64,000 bases of DNA from an uncultured Collinsella sp. Its GTDB lineage: Bacteria > Actinomycetota > Coriobacteriia > Coriobacteriales > Coriobacteriaceae. The notes under the pieces are model-generated. The model saw nothing but the letters and a program-made list of their open reading frames with translations, ran no database searches and was not told the DNA's origin. Within the stretch, counting starts at the first letter, position 1. Each line of letters starts with the position of its first letter. The position numbers and the translations under genes are program-made. Shown one piece after another: positions 24,932 through 33,210 of this stretch. Location of the stretch: positions 30,516 through 94,515 of the forward strand of contig CALDWI010000017.1 in assembly GCA_937923795.1 (NCBI GenBank). Reading direction: 5' to 3'.

Positions 24932-26395
24932 TTACGCCGGAAGCATGCCGGAGATGGCGGTAATGACCAAGCCAAACACGACCATGAAGATGAAGAACTT
25001 CCAGATGGTCTTCCACCATTGGCCAAACGAGATCTTTGCCACGGCAAGGCCCGCCACCGTCATACCTGCCACGGGGCTAATGGTGTTAATGGTCTGGTTG
25101 GCAAACTGCAGCGCCGTTACGGCGGCTTCGGGGTTGAGGCCCATAAGCTCGGTCAAAGGACCCATGACAGGCATGGTAAGCGCGGCCAGGCCGGAGCTCG
25201 AAGGAACCAGGAAGGACAGGAGGCCAAGGACAACGTACATGAACGTGGTGTACACGGCGGCAGGGGCTCCAGCAAGCAGAGTGGCAAGTGCCTGAAGGAT
25301 GGTGTCGATAATCATGCCGCCCTCGGCGATGACCAGAATGCCGCGAGCGATACCGATAACGACGGCTGCGTAGGCAAAGTCGGCAAGACCCTTAACGAAC
25401 TCATCGGCGATGGTCTGCTGGTCAAGACCGCCCAGGATACCGGCGAGCAGCCCCATGCCAAGGAACACGGCAGAGATCTCGTTCATATACCAGCCCTGCG
25501 TAACAAGACCCCACACGATAAGCGCCATACCACCGGCAAAATCAATCAGCACGAGCTTCTGGCGAGTGGTGAACTCTTCCTCGATGGAAGCATCGGTCAC
25601 GGAGAACTCAATGCGCTTGAGTTTGTCGTCCTCGAACGTAACGGACGACTTGGGGTTCTTCTTGACGCGCATGGCATAGCGCATGGCCCATGCGATGCCG
25701 GCGGCGGTGAAAATAACCCATGCAACGGCACGCAACCACAGCTGCGGGTTGCCCTCGATGCCAATGATGCCCTGCGCGATCAAAACGTTGAACGGGTCAA
25801 TCGTCGAGGCGCAGTAGCCCAAGTTGGGACCGAGGAAGCAGATGATGAATGCCGTCATGGAGTCATATCCGATGCCCATCATGATGGGGATGAAGATGGC
25901 ATAGAACGGCAGGGCTTCCTCAGACATGCCAAACGTGGTGCCGCAAATGGACAACAGCGTCATCGTGATGGGAATAATCAGAATATCTTTGTTTTTGAGC
26001 TTCTTGATTACTCGGCTCATGCCAGCGTTGAGCGCATTGGTCTTCGTGATGATTGCAAACGAACCACCAATCAGCAAGACAAAGGCAACGACATCGGCAG
26101 CCTCCTGAATGCCCTTAGTGGGTGCTTGCAAAACCGCAAAGATGTCCTGCCCCAAGTTGGTGGTCTCGCCGGTCTCGGAATCGGTGTAGTTCTTGTCGAC
26201 CTGTTCATAGGTTCCGGCAACGGCGACCTCACGCTCGCCTGCCGCAGTCGAGATCGTCTTGCGCTGGTATTGGCCAGAAGGAACGACCCAGGTTAAAACT
26301 GCAAAAACCACGATCAGCAAGAACATGATCGTATAGACGTGCGGTAATTTGAATTTGAAACGTCTGTTTGTCTTCTTCGCCTTCGTATCTGACAT
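24932..26395 (-). CDS. YfcC/DcuC-type membrane carrier
   Basis: 487 residues with about 12 hydrophobic segments. Family blocks: LPHVYTIMFLLIVVFAVLTWVVPSGQY, ALPFYAIFIPIMMGIGYDSM and FLVPSSSGLAALTMPVMGPL, the re-entrant loop typical of the ion transporter superfamily. Related carriers move C4-dicarboxylates, arginine, ornithine or short peptides. It is first in the operon, so it likely imports the cluster's substrate, where E. coli uses the FrlA permease. GGAGG stands before the ATG at 26395; the longest frame adds 20 residues without a ribosome site. Confidence 0.87.
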   Translation of the reverse strand: MSDTKAKKTNRRFKFKLPHVYTIMFLLIVVFAVLTWVVPSGQYQRKTISTAAGEREVAVAGTYEQVDKNYTDSETGETTNLGQDIFAVLQAPTKGIQEAADVVAFVLLIGGSFAIITKTNALNAGMSRVIKKLKNKDILIIPITMTLLSICGTTFGMSEEALPFYAIFIPIMMGIGYDSMTAFIICFLGPNLGYCASTIDPFNVLIAQGIIGIEGNPQLWLRAVAWVIFTAAGIAWAMRYAMRVKKNPKSSVTFEDDKLKRIEFSVTDASIEEEFTTRQKLVLIDFAGGMALIVWGLVTQGWYMNEISAVFLGMGLLAGILGGLDQQTIADEFVKGLADFAYAAVVIGIARGILVIAEGGMIIDTILQALATLLAGAPAAVYTTFMYVVLGLLSFLVPSSSGLAALTMPVMGPLTELMGLNPEAAVTALQFANQTINTISPVAGMTVAGLAVAKISFGQWWKTIWKFFIFMVVFGLVITAISGMLPA

Positions 26396-26474
26396 AGATA
26401 CCTCCAAAGAACCCGAGACCTTATCGTGTCTCGCTTTAACGTTCGCGCAATGCAAACGTCCTATGACGTTCTAT

Positions 26475-26503
26475 AGATTATCAGCGTGTTTTTAGCACTT
26501 CAA
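26475..26503 (-). promoter_or_regulatory. candidate sigma-70 promoter of the catabolic operon
   Basis: On the minus strand TTGAAG and TAATCT are separated by 17 bases, about 80 bases before the carrier start. About 30 bases further upstream lies GAACGACCGTTC (in 26534-26551), an inverted repeat that could be the operator of the adjacent GntR regulator. Both are pattern matches only. Confidence 0.4.
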
Positions 26504-26566
26504 GGATATTTCGGACAGGTTGCGAAGACTCGGGTGAACGGTCGTTCAACGGCGGCGAACGGCAAA

Positions 26567-26600
26567 AACGCCCGGCAGGCAATTTAGCCTGCCGGGCGTT
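26567..26600 (-). terminator. terminator after the GntR gene
   Basis: AACGCCCGGCAGGC pairs perfectly with GCCTGCCGGGCGTT, followed on the minus strand by TTTTT. It separates the regulator transcript from the catabolic operon. Confidence 0.9.
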
Positions 26601-26615
26601 CTCTTGATCAACGTC

Positions 26616-27359
26616 CTAAATATCAAAAACGTAGCGCGATCCTACAATCCGCTGTCGGCCGATGATAAACGGCCGCTGCTGCTCGTCATAGAAATATGCC
26701 TCCATATAAAACAGAGGCTCTCCCGTGGGAACGGACAGCAGCCGGGCGACTTCGGGTGACGCACACGCGATCTCAAGCGTGCACGGCTCGGTGCGAGCAG
26801 GCCCGCGACCCGTCTGTTCGCGCACGACCTCGAAAATTGATTGATCGGTAAGGTCCGCCTTCGCCAAAAAGGCGTTGTCTTCATAAACGTACGTGTTGTT
26901 CTCGAGCATCACGGGGATGCCATCGGCGGTGCGCACGCGTTCGATGCAGATCAGCTCCGACCCAGCGGGAACGCCAAAAAACTGCGCTTCGGTAGCATCG
27001 GCCGGCAACACTTTTCTTGAGACAATACGCGCCCCGGGCTCCATCTCGTTGACGCGGCAGGCGTCCGAAAAACTCTGAACGTCATCCTTCTGGCGGATTT
27101 TACGCTTGAGCTTGGGGGCGTTTACAAACGTGCCCCTCCCCTGCTGCTTGGTTAGGTAGCCCTGCTGCACGAGCTCCTCAATGGCCCGCCGAACGGTAAC
27201 GCGACCAACTTTGTAGCTTTCGGCCAATTCGAATTCATTCGGTATCCGAGCGCCCGCCTTATAGGTACCAGAATTGATGTCATTTTTGATGATATCGATA
27301 ACCTGTTGATATAGCGGGATTGCCGCTTTTCCGTCGGTCAACCCTTCAGTCGATGGCAT
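26616..27359 (-). CDS. GntR-family regulator with UTRA domain (FrlR-like)
   Basis: 247 residues. Residues 15-80 are the GntR winged helix (IPLYQQVIDIIKNDINSGTY to GRVTVRRAIEELVQQGYL with KQQGRGTFV). Residues 95-245 are a UTRA ligand domain (ELICIERVRTADGIPVMLEN, LFYMEAYFYDEQQRPFIIG). This HutC subfamily senses small sugar or amino-sugar metabolites and usually represses nearby genes. It sits directly upstream of the carrier-frl genes, on the same strand and with its own terminator, so it is probably their repressor, released by an Amadori compound or a phosphosugar. Confidence 0.88.
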   Translation of the reverse strand: MPSTEGLTDGKAAIPLYQQVIDIIKNDINSGTYKAGARIPNEFELAESYKVGRVTVRRAIEELVQQGYLTKQQGRGTFVNAPKLKRKIRQKDDVQSFSDACRVNEMEPGARIVSRKVLPADATEAQFFGVPAGSELICIERVRTADGIPVMLENNTYVYEDNAFLAKADLTDQSIFEVVREQTGRGPARTEPCTLEIACASPEVARLLSVPTGEPLFYMEAYFYDEQQRPFIIGRQRIVGSRYVFDI

Positions 27360-27417
27360 TTGCCCTCCCCTGGCAAATATGGAATCAATAATCGGTGCGG
27401 ATTACGCATCGCCAGTC

Positions 27418-28077
27418 CTACGCAAGCTCCAGCAGCTCCAGCAGCTGGTCGATGATCTTGTCAGCGGCATCCTGGCTAAAGCCGAAGCGCTCCTCGCGTT
27501 TGGCAATCACCGTCAGACCCGCTCGCTTACCTGCCGTAATGCCAGGGACAGAGTCCTCGACGCAGCAGCAACGGTCCGCGGGCAACCCCAGCAGATCCAG
27601 CGCATGCAGGTAAATATCGGGCTCGGGCTTGCTCTCCTTAAACTGCTCGCCGCTCACCACGTACTCAAAGGCATCCGACAGACCGCACGCATCGAGCACT
27701 TCCTCGATGCTGTCCATGGGAGACGAGCTGGCCAGCGCCACGCGAACGCCGCGGCGCGGGAGCTCGCGAATCGTCTCCACGGCGCCCGGATTGATCAGGG
27801 TCTGATAATCGCGCGGTCGTTTATGTGCCCACTCATCCCAGCGGGCCAATGCCTCCTCGCCGGTAAAGTGCCCCTTTCCGGCGCGCTCAAACCAATCGAC
27901 CAGCATATGCAAAAAGAACTGATGCGAGGTGCCAACCTGCCCGTTCAACTCCTCTTGGGTCAGGCTCAGCCCAAGCTCTTTGGCAAACGCAGCGGTCTCC
28001 CCCAGGTAGTAATACTCGGTATCGACGATGACGCCGTCCATGTCAAAGATAACGGCGTCGAACGGAAATGCGGACAC
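27418..28077 (-). CDS. HAD-family phosphatase / beta-phosphoglucomutase-like
   Basis: 219 residues. Motif I FDAVIFDMDGVIVDTE, motif II VALASSSP, motif III with SKPEPDIYLHAL and motif IV CCCVEDSVPGITAGKRAGL, plus an alpha-helical cap between motifs I and II; this is the sugar-phosphate-acting subgroup of HAD enzymes. The start is a GTG with GGGAGG five bases upstream; the ORF extends to 28125 without a site. Substrate unknown. A terminator at 28093-28117 lies just upstream. Confidence 0.85.
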   Translation of the reverse strand: MSAFPFDAVIFDMDGVIVDTEYYYLGETAAFAKELGLSLTQEELNGQVGTSHQFFLHMLVDWFERAGKGHFTGEEALARWDEWAHKRPRDYQTLINPGAVETIRELPRRGVRVALASSSPMDSIEEVLDACGLSDAFEYVVSGEQFKESKPEPDIYLHALDLLGLPADRCCCVEDSVPGITAGKRAGLTVIAKREERFGFSQDAADKIIDQLLELLELA

Positions 28078-28092
28078 GGCACCCTCCCTAAC

Positions 28093-28117
28093 AAAAAGGC
28101 GCCCGCAAGCGGACGCC
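28093..28117 (-). terminator. terminator downstream of the Cof-type HAD gene
   Basis: GGCGTCCGC pairs with GCGGGCGCC (one G-T pair) around a short loop, followed on the minus strand by TTTTT. Confidence 0.75.
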
Positions 28118-28140
28118 CGAACCATGCACTATCGGCGATT

Positions 28141-28983
28141 CTAACCCAGCAGCTTGTCGAGTGCCACCGCGATGCCGTCTTCGTTGTTATTGGCGGTCAC
28201 CATCTGGGCCACGGCCTTGACCTCATCGACGGCGTTACCCATGGCAACGCCCGTACCCGCCCACTCGATCATGGACTTGTCATTCTGGCCGTCGCCAAAC
28301 GAAACGACCTCGCTGGCATCGATGCCAAGCTTGGGCAGAGCGCCCTGAAGCGCACGTGCCTTATCGATACCAGGCGCCGTAAACTCAAAGTACCAATCTG
28401 CCGTGAACATGCCCGAAAGCGTCTCGGTAAAGGGCGCGTACATCTCCTCGTGATGTGCCTGCAGATAGGCCGGATCGCCCGCGGTAAGCAGCTTGTCTAC
28501 GGGGTAAGTATCCGCGACCTCATGAAGGCTCTCGACCTCGCGAATCTTAAGATCGCACGCATCGCGCTCGTACTTGACGATGTTCTTCTGCGAACCGTCC
28601 GGCAACGTGATCATGCAGCGATACGAGTCCACGACATGCAGGTCGCGACCGAGCGAGATCATGGGGATCACGTCAAAGTTGCGCAGGTGGTCGAGCAGGC
28701 GGTGCAGCTCGTCAACCGGCATAGCCTGGTCAAACAGCACCTCGTCGGTCTGGGCATCGACAACGTGCGCGCCGTTAAAGGCCACGAGCAGGCCATCGTG
28801 ATTCTGAAGGTCGAGCTCCTGCGCCAGGGCATGAAGGCCCCATGCAGGACGGCCCGAAGCCAAGATGAGCTTGATGCCCGACTCCTGTGCCGCGAGCAGT
28901 TTCTCGCGCGTGCGCGGGCTAATCACCTTCTGGTCGTTGGTGAGCGTACCGTCGATATCCATTGCGATGGCTTTGATTGCCAT
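28141..28983 (-). CDS. Cof-type HAD phosphatase
   Basis: 280 residues. DIDGTLTNDQKVIS (motif I), LILASGRPAWGLHAL (motif II), a large C2B-type cap, and VVSFGDGQNDKSMIEWAGTGVAMGNAVDEVK (motif IV, given here in part) define the Cof group, which dephosphorylates sugar phosphates and pyridoxal phosphate. The ATG at 28983 has GGGAGG five bases upstream; the longer frame has no site. Confidence 0.88.
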   Translation of the reverse strand: MAIKAIAMDIDGTLTNDQKVISPRTREKLLAAQESGIKLILASGRPAWGLHALAQELDLQNHDGLLVAFNGAHVVDAQTDEVLFDQAMPVDELHRLLDHLRNFDVIPMISLGRDLHVVDSYRCMITLPDGSQKNIVKYERDACDLKIREVESLHEVADTYPVDKLLTAGDPAYLQAHHEEMYAPFTETLSGMFTADWYFEFTAPGIDKARALQGALPKLGIDASEVVSFGDGQNDKSMIEWAGTGVAMGNAVDEVKAVAQMVTANNNEDGIAVALDKLLG

Positions 28984-29327
28984 ATATGCCTCCCTGCATT
29001 GAGTTTGCCGCGCACCATCATATCCGAGCCGAGCATCCCCCGAAGAACATTTTTGAAAAAGATACTTGCCAAATCGCTGGAGCCTGATTAAGTTAAAGAT
29101 GACCGCAACGTTGGTCACCATTTGATCGAGCATATTCAGTTTCAGTTTTCAGCGTGTAAGAGAAAGAAGATCGGCATATGAACACCAAGCATCTTTTATC
29201 GACAACTAAATAACGGAGCAAGACCGCCCGAGGCGCTCGCTAACGTCAGCTGTCCCGTCTAAGCACGGAGCACGCCCATCACCCGGCAAACGTCCTTCGA
29301 GCATATTGGCCCCATAGCACCCAATCC

Positions 29328-29394
29328 AGCACATCAAGAACCGCAAGCACATCACCAACGACACCCAGCACATCACTCGCAAGCAAGCACATCA
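29328..29394. repeat. four direct repeats of AGCACATCA (iteron-like array)
   Basis: Copies start at 29328, 29346, 29367 and 29386, spaced 18, 21 and 19 bases, just before the gene at 29410. Such spacing of about two helical turns puts the copies on one face of the DNA, as in binding arrays. The rest of the 426-base gap (28984-29409) holds an 11-codon frame with a weak ribosome site at 29178 (MNTKHLLSTTK) and nothing else I can name. Confidence 0.55.
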
Positions 29395-29409
29395 CAGATT
29401 GGAAACGCC

Positions 29410-30309
29410 ATGAACACCCATCCCCAAACCGCCGGCACCGTCCTCCAGGCCCGCATCGACCGCGCCCTACACGGTGGCTACGACGCCAGCTTCGCCGCTG
29501 CCACGATTGCAAACTTCGCCTTGCTGTCCATCGACGAGGCTCTAAGTAACCACGAGTTTTCGGCGAATCGCTGTGCCGAGATCATGGACGACTCGGCCGT
29601 CCGTGAGCTGACCGACCCTTATCTCGGACCCCACGGCAAGACCGACGGCCCGTATACCATGGGCCATCTAGCGCATATGATCACGGCACTCGATACCAAG
29701 TTGCGACTCGACATGGACGACGAGACGCGGATGACATTGATGGATCATCGATACGATCTGCAAAACGCTCTGACGCTTCCCATTCACGACCTCGCCATGG
29801 GTCTCAACGCCTTGGAGGCGCGGCACCAGCAGGCAAACTGCGGGCAGGACGATACGGCAGACCCATCGGGACCACCCAGCATCATGGTGCTCGACCGCGA
29901 ACGTTACAACCGCGCAACCGCCCGATTCCAGGCCGGCCCGACGACGGTTCGCACCCTTATCGACATGCTCCGCATACTCAGCCTCAATCGTCTCTTCGAC
30001 GGTTATCGAGCATTGGCGCCTGTTGGCCTTCGCACCCAGACAGTCCGGATTATCGATATCCAGCAGCGGCAGTTCGAGCGCTACCGCGATGAATGGGAGA
30101 TGAGCCAAAGCATCGTTCACTTCTACCTGAAGCGCTACGGCCCCAACGAATTTCCCGATGATCTCGAGCGCCAGCTGCACCTTGCCTACACCGCGCCCAT
30201 CGCCACGCTGCTGCGCTTTGGCGCGTTCGACAAAGCGCTGGCTAATGCCGGGAGCCATAAGGCCGCTACCGAGCTTGAACGCAGGCTCGAGCGTGCCTTC
30301 GAAGCTTAA
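29410..30309 (+). CDS. hypothetical protein of the Clp/VirD4 cassette
   Basis: 299 residues, mostly helical and soluble, without a signal peptide or recognisable motif (start MNTHPQTAGTVLQARIDRAL, middle RMTLMDHRYDLQNALTLPIHD, end ATELERRLERAFEA). GGAAACGCC before the ATG is a weak ribosome site. It is followed after 53 bases by the ClpP-like gene, so it is likely the first gene of a three-gene operon. No relationship to mobilisation proteins is visible. Confidence 0.7.
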   Translation: MNTHPQTAGTVLQARIDRALHGGYDASFAAATIANFALLSIDEALSNHEFSANRCAEIMDDSAVRELTDPYLGPHGKTDGPYTMGHLAHMITALDTKLRLDMDDETRMTLMDHRYDLQNALTLPIHDLAMGLNALEARHQQANCGQDDTADPSGPPSIMVLDRERYNRATARFQAGPTTVRTLIDMLRILSLNRLFDGYRALAPVGLRTQTVRIIDIQQRQFERYRDEWEMSQSIVHFYLKRYGPNEFPDDLERQLHLAYTAPIATLLRFGAFDKALANAGSHKAATELERRLERAFEA

Positions 30310-30362
30310 AGACGGGCACGCATAGCCCCACTCAGATCCACTACATTCAGAAAGGAGTCCCC

Positions 30363-30980
30363 ATGGACACCACCCAGAACCCCATCATCAGCCCGCTCAC
30401 GATGCGCGAGTCGGCTCGTGGCATAACGCTCACTTCCGTCTACGACGAGATGCTCGCCCGACGTGAGCTTTCCGTCGTGGGCGACATCAACAGTGCGATG
30501 GCACACGATCTGTGCCAGCAGATTCGTCTGCTCGAGGCCGCAGACCCCACGGCCCCCATCACGGTCTTTGTTGCCAGCCCCGGCGGCAGCGTGCGCGCCG
30601 GCCTCGCCATCTACGACACCATGCGCCTCTCGCCGCGCCCCATCCACACCGTCTGCCTGGAGTTTGCGGCCTCTATGGGCGCCATCATCTTCATGGGTGG
30701 CAACGAGCGCCGTATGACGCCCCATGCAGAACTCATGATTCACGACCCGCTCATCCCGCAAGGAGCTGGGGGCTCGGCCCTAGCACTCCAGGAAACAAGC
30801 CGGCGTCTCATGCAGACCCGCAAGACCCTGACGCAAATCCTGTCTGATCGAAGCGGCCTTTCGGCCAAGCGTATCCAAACACTCACGGCAAAGGATACGT
30901 ACCTTTCGGCCGAGCGCGCCGTCGAGCTCGGCTTTGCCCACGGCATTCTCACCTCGACCAAGGAGACCGCCCATGTCTAA
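30363..30980 (+). CDS. ClpP-like serine protease
   Basis: 205 residues, a ClpP fold. Catalytic triad in the right places: Ser104 (FAASMGAIIFMGG), His127 (AELMIHDPL) and Asp178 (TAKDTYLSAERAVELG). The substrate strand SPGGSVRAGLAIYDTM and oxyanion region are also present. Sequence is clearly diverged from housekeeping ClpP (MGAIIF where ASMAAFLL is usual) and there is no partner ATPase of the ClpX or ClpA type nearby. AGAAAGGAGTCCCC precedes the ATG. Next to a VirD4-like ATPase it may process a component or substrate of a transfer system, similar to ClpP-like genes in some mobile elements; inference. Confidence 0.88.
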   Translation: MDTTQNPIISPLTMRESARGITLTSVYDEMLARRELSVVGDINSAMAHDLCQQIRLLEAADPTAPITVFVASPGGSVRAGLAIYDTMRLSPRPIHTVCLEFAASMGAIIFMGGNERRMTPHAELMIHDPLIPQGAGGSALALQETSRRLMQTRKTLTQILSDRSGLSAKRIQTLTAKDTYLSAERAVELGFAHGILTSTKETAHV

Positions 30981-32346
30981 CCTCAACACAGCCCTGCATG
31001 CCCCGGCCCCCACCATCCTTGCGCAAGCCCACGCACTCTCGTGTGATACGCGTCAAACGGGCCTCAACAACAATATGCTCGTAATCGGGCCTTCGGGCGC
31101 CGGCAAGACCCGCAACGTTCTTAAGCCCAACCTGCTGCAGATGAATGCGAGCTATATCGTGCTCGACACCAAAGGGACGCTTTGCCGCGAAGTCGGACCC
31201 GTGCTTGCCGCGCACGGCTATCGTGTGCAGCGCCTCAACTTTGCCGATCTTGACGATACGGCCACCATGCCCAAGGACGTCGAGCAATGCGGCTACAACC
31301 CGCTCAACCACATCCGCCGCACCAAAGACGGCAAGCCCAACCAACAGGACATCATCTCGGTCGCCAAGGCCATCTGTCCCGTCGAGGACCAAACCCAGCC
31401 GTTTTGGGACCATGCGGCCGCCAACCTGCTTTCCTGCCTGATCGCCTATGTGTGTGAGCAGTTGCCCGTGGAGGAGCAGACGTTTTCATCGGTGATCGAC
31501 CTTTGCGAACATCTCCAAGACCGCGCCACGGCACGCCTCTTCAACGACCTGCAGACCACCGACTCCACAAGCTATGCGCTCTCGCTCTGGCGGCGCTACT
31601 CCCCCACCATCACGGCCGAAAAGATGCATGCGAGCATCATGGGCATCCTTGCCGAAAAGGTCATGTGCCTGGGCTTTGATGGTGCACGCCGTCTGTACAC
31701 CGATGCGAATCAGATCGATTTCGCGGCTCTGGGATGCGAGCGTCGAGCGCTCTTCGTCACCGTCAGCGATCTCGACCGTAGCCTCGATCCACTCACCAAC
31801 CTGTTTGTAACGCAGGCCTTCGCGGGACTCATCCGCTACGCCGACGCGCAGCCCGACGGTCGCCTTGCGATACCGGTTCGATTTATGCTCGACGACTTTG
31901 CCAACCTGCAGATGCCGCAAATCGATAACGTTCTGTCCATCATCCGCAGCCGCGAGATCTGGGCAACCCTATTGCTGCAGTCAACAAACCAGCTCGATGC
32001 GCTCTATGGCGAGGCGCGCGCTCGCTCCATCATGGGCAACTGCGACACGCAGCTCGTACTAGCCTTTCAGGACCCCGAGAGCGCCCGCGTCTTTTCCGAG
32101 CGTGCCGACGTGCTGCCCAGTACGCTCATGGCAACGCCCGTCGACCGCTCTTGGCTGTTCGTCCGCGGCCGCGCTCCCCAGCAGGTCGAGCGCTTTAGGC
32201 TCGAGGACCACCCGCTCTACACAGAGCTCCCCGAAGCCCAAAGCGTCCAGGTCGAATTCACCAGTAGCAGCGCTCGTCTTCCGGCGCGCCCTCGACGATT
32301 GCGATGCCCGCCGAGGCGCCCAACGCGCTGGCGCCCGCCTCGATAA
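30973..32346 (+). CDS. soluble VirD4/TraG-like coupling ATPase
   Basis: 457 residues. Walker A GPSGAGKTRNVLKPNLLQ lies at about residues 40-55, followed by SYIVLDTKGTLCREVG, and Walker B is FMLDDFANLQMPQ; AKAICPVEDQTQPFWDHAAANLLSC and LSIIRSREIWATLLLQSTNQL complete the TraG/VirD4 pattern. The two N-terminal membrane helices of real coupling proteins are missing. The ATG overlaps the ClpP stop by eight bases. The last 40 residues are Arg/Pro-rich, are read antisense to deoC, and do not look like a family C-terminus, so the 3' end is probably truncated or fused. Confidence 0.85.
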   Translation: MSNLNTALHAPAPTILAQAHALSCDTRQTGLNNNMLVIGPSGAGKTRNVLKPNLLQMNASYIVLDTKGTLCREVGPVLAAHGYRVQRLNFADLDDTATMPKDVEQCGYNPLNHIRRTKDGKPNQQDIISVAKAICPVEDQTQPFWDHAAANLLSCLIAYVCEQLPVEEQTFSSVIDLCEHLQDRATARLFNDLQTTDSTSYALSLWRRYSPTITAEKMHASIMGILAEKVMCLGFDGARRLYTDANQIDFAALGCERRALFVTVSDLDRSLDPLTNLFVTQAFAGLIRYADAQPDGRLAIPVRFMLDDFANLQMPQIDNVLSIIRSREIWATLLLQSTNQLDALYGEARARSIMGNCDTQLVLAFQDPESARVFSERADVLPSTLMATPVDRSWLFVRGRAPQQVERFRLEDHPLYTELPEAQSVQVEFTSSSARLPARPRRLRCPPRRPTRWRPPR

Positions 32347-32938
32347 ACGCAAGGGCCTCCTCGTAGTTATGGATGCCGCCCGCCGCCTTGATTGCCACAG
32401 CGTCGCCAAGCACCTCGCGCATCAGCTGCACGTCTTGAAGCTTGGCGCCGCCAAAGCTTCTGCCGGTCGACGTCTTAAGAAAGCCCGGCTTAGCCTCAAG
32501 GGCAATTTCGCACACGCGACGCTTGGCGGCATCGTCGCCGTCCAGTTTGCACATCTCGACGATTACCTTATCGGTGATACCGCGCTCGCGGCAAAAATCG
32601 GCGATTGCGGTCATCTCGTGCTCGATGGCGTCAAAGTCACGGTTCTCGACCGATTCCTGGTTCAACACGTAATCGATCTCGGTGAAGCCACATGCGGCAT
32701 ATTCTTCGAACCTCGCGAGCTTTTCCTCGAGCGTCATCGTACCCTGAGGAAAGTCGATAGCGCCGGCAAGGATGATGTCAGAACCCTCGAGCATGGCGCG
32801 ACCTGTCGCATACTCCTGCAGATTCGCAAACACGCAACGGAAATCGTACTTCAGCGCCTTCTCGACATACTGTTCAAACGTGTCCTCAGGCGCGTCGATA
32901 TAGTCAATGTACTTATTGATGGGCTTGGCAAGGGTCAT
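32258..32938 (-). CDS. deoC: deoxyribose-phosphate aldolase
   Basis: 226 residues, a class I TIM-barrel aldolase that splits deoxyribose 5-phosphate into acetaldehyde and glyceraldehyde 3-phosphate. The Schiff-base Lys is in GFLKTSTG, the second active Lys in AIKAAGGIHNYEEAL, and a Lys/Asp pair in VIVEMCKLDGDD. The ending APEDERCYW overlaps the VirD4-like frame by 89 bases on the other strand. Confidence 0.93.
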   Translation of the reverse strand: MTLAKPINKYIDYIDAPEDTFEQYVEKALKYDFRCVFANLQEYATGRAMLEGSDIILAGAIDFPQGTMTLEEKLARFEEYAACGFTEIDYVLNQESVENRDFDAIEHEMTAIADFCRERGITDKVIVEMCKLDGDDAAKRRVCEIALEAKPGFLKTSTGRSFGGAKLQDVQLMREVLGDAVAIKAAGGIHNYEEALAFIEAGASALGASAGIAIVEGAPEDERCYW

Positions 32939-33147
32939 CCTGAACCTCCCTATTTAGGACCGGCAATCGATTCGTGGTTTCGCGCGAAAAACCACGTTCA
33001 ATGTACGCCCATAAAGCATGGCGCTCACCTACCTTCCGGTAAGTGGTATGAAATCAGCCGTAGAAGTATATCACCAACGCCGCACAGTATCCTGAGGCAT
33101 GGCAGCCCCACATGCCCTCTCGATGCGACTTGCCCCATCCAAACAGC

Positions 33148-33184
33148 AAAGGGGCCCGCATCCCAACGGATGCGGGCCCCTTTC
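33148..33184 (-). terminator. terminator of pgi
   Basis: AAAGGGGCCCGCATCC pairs with GGATGCGGGCCCCTTT around a four-base loop, about 26 bases after the pgi stop. The run of T on the minus strand is short but the stem is very stable. Confidence 0.85.
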
Positions 33185-33210
33185 AGCCATAAGCTAACTC
33201 AGCGGCAAAA

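Noticed and set aside
24740..26296. 518-codon open frame on the plus strand
   Set aside because: Reverse reading of the YfcC carrier; His/Gly/Asp-rich without domain pattern.
27379..29091. 570-codon open frame on the plus strand
   Set aside because: Reverse reading of two HAD genes with clear motifs.
29328..29394. Possible CRISPR array
   Set aside because: Repeat is only nine bases and gaps are 9-12 bases, far too short for repeats and spacers; no cas genes nearby.
29410..32346. Complete conjugative element or prophage
   Set aside because: No integrase, relaxase, T4SS channel genes, capsid or lysis genes are visible.
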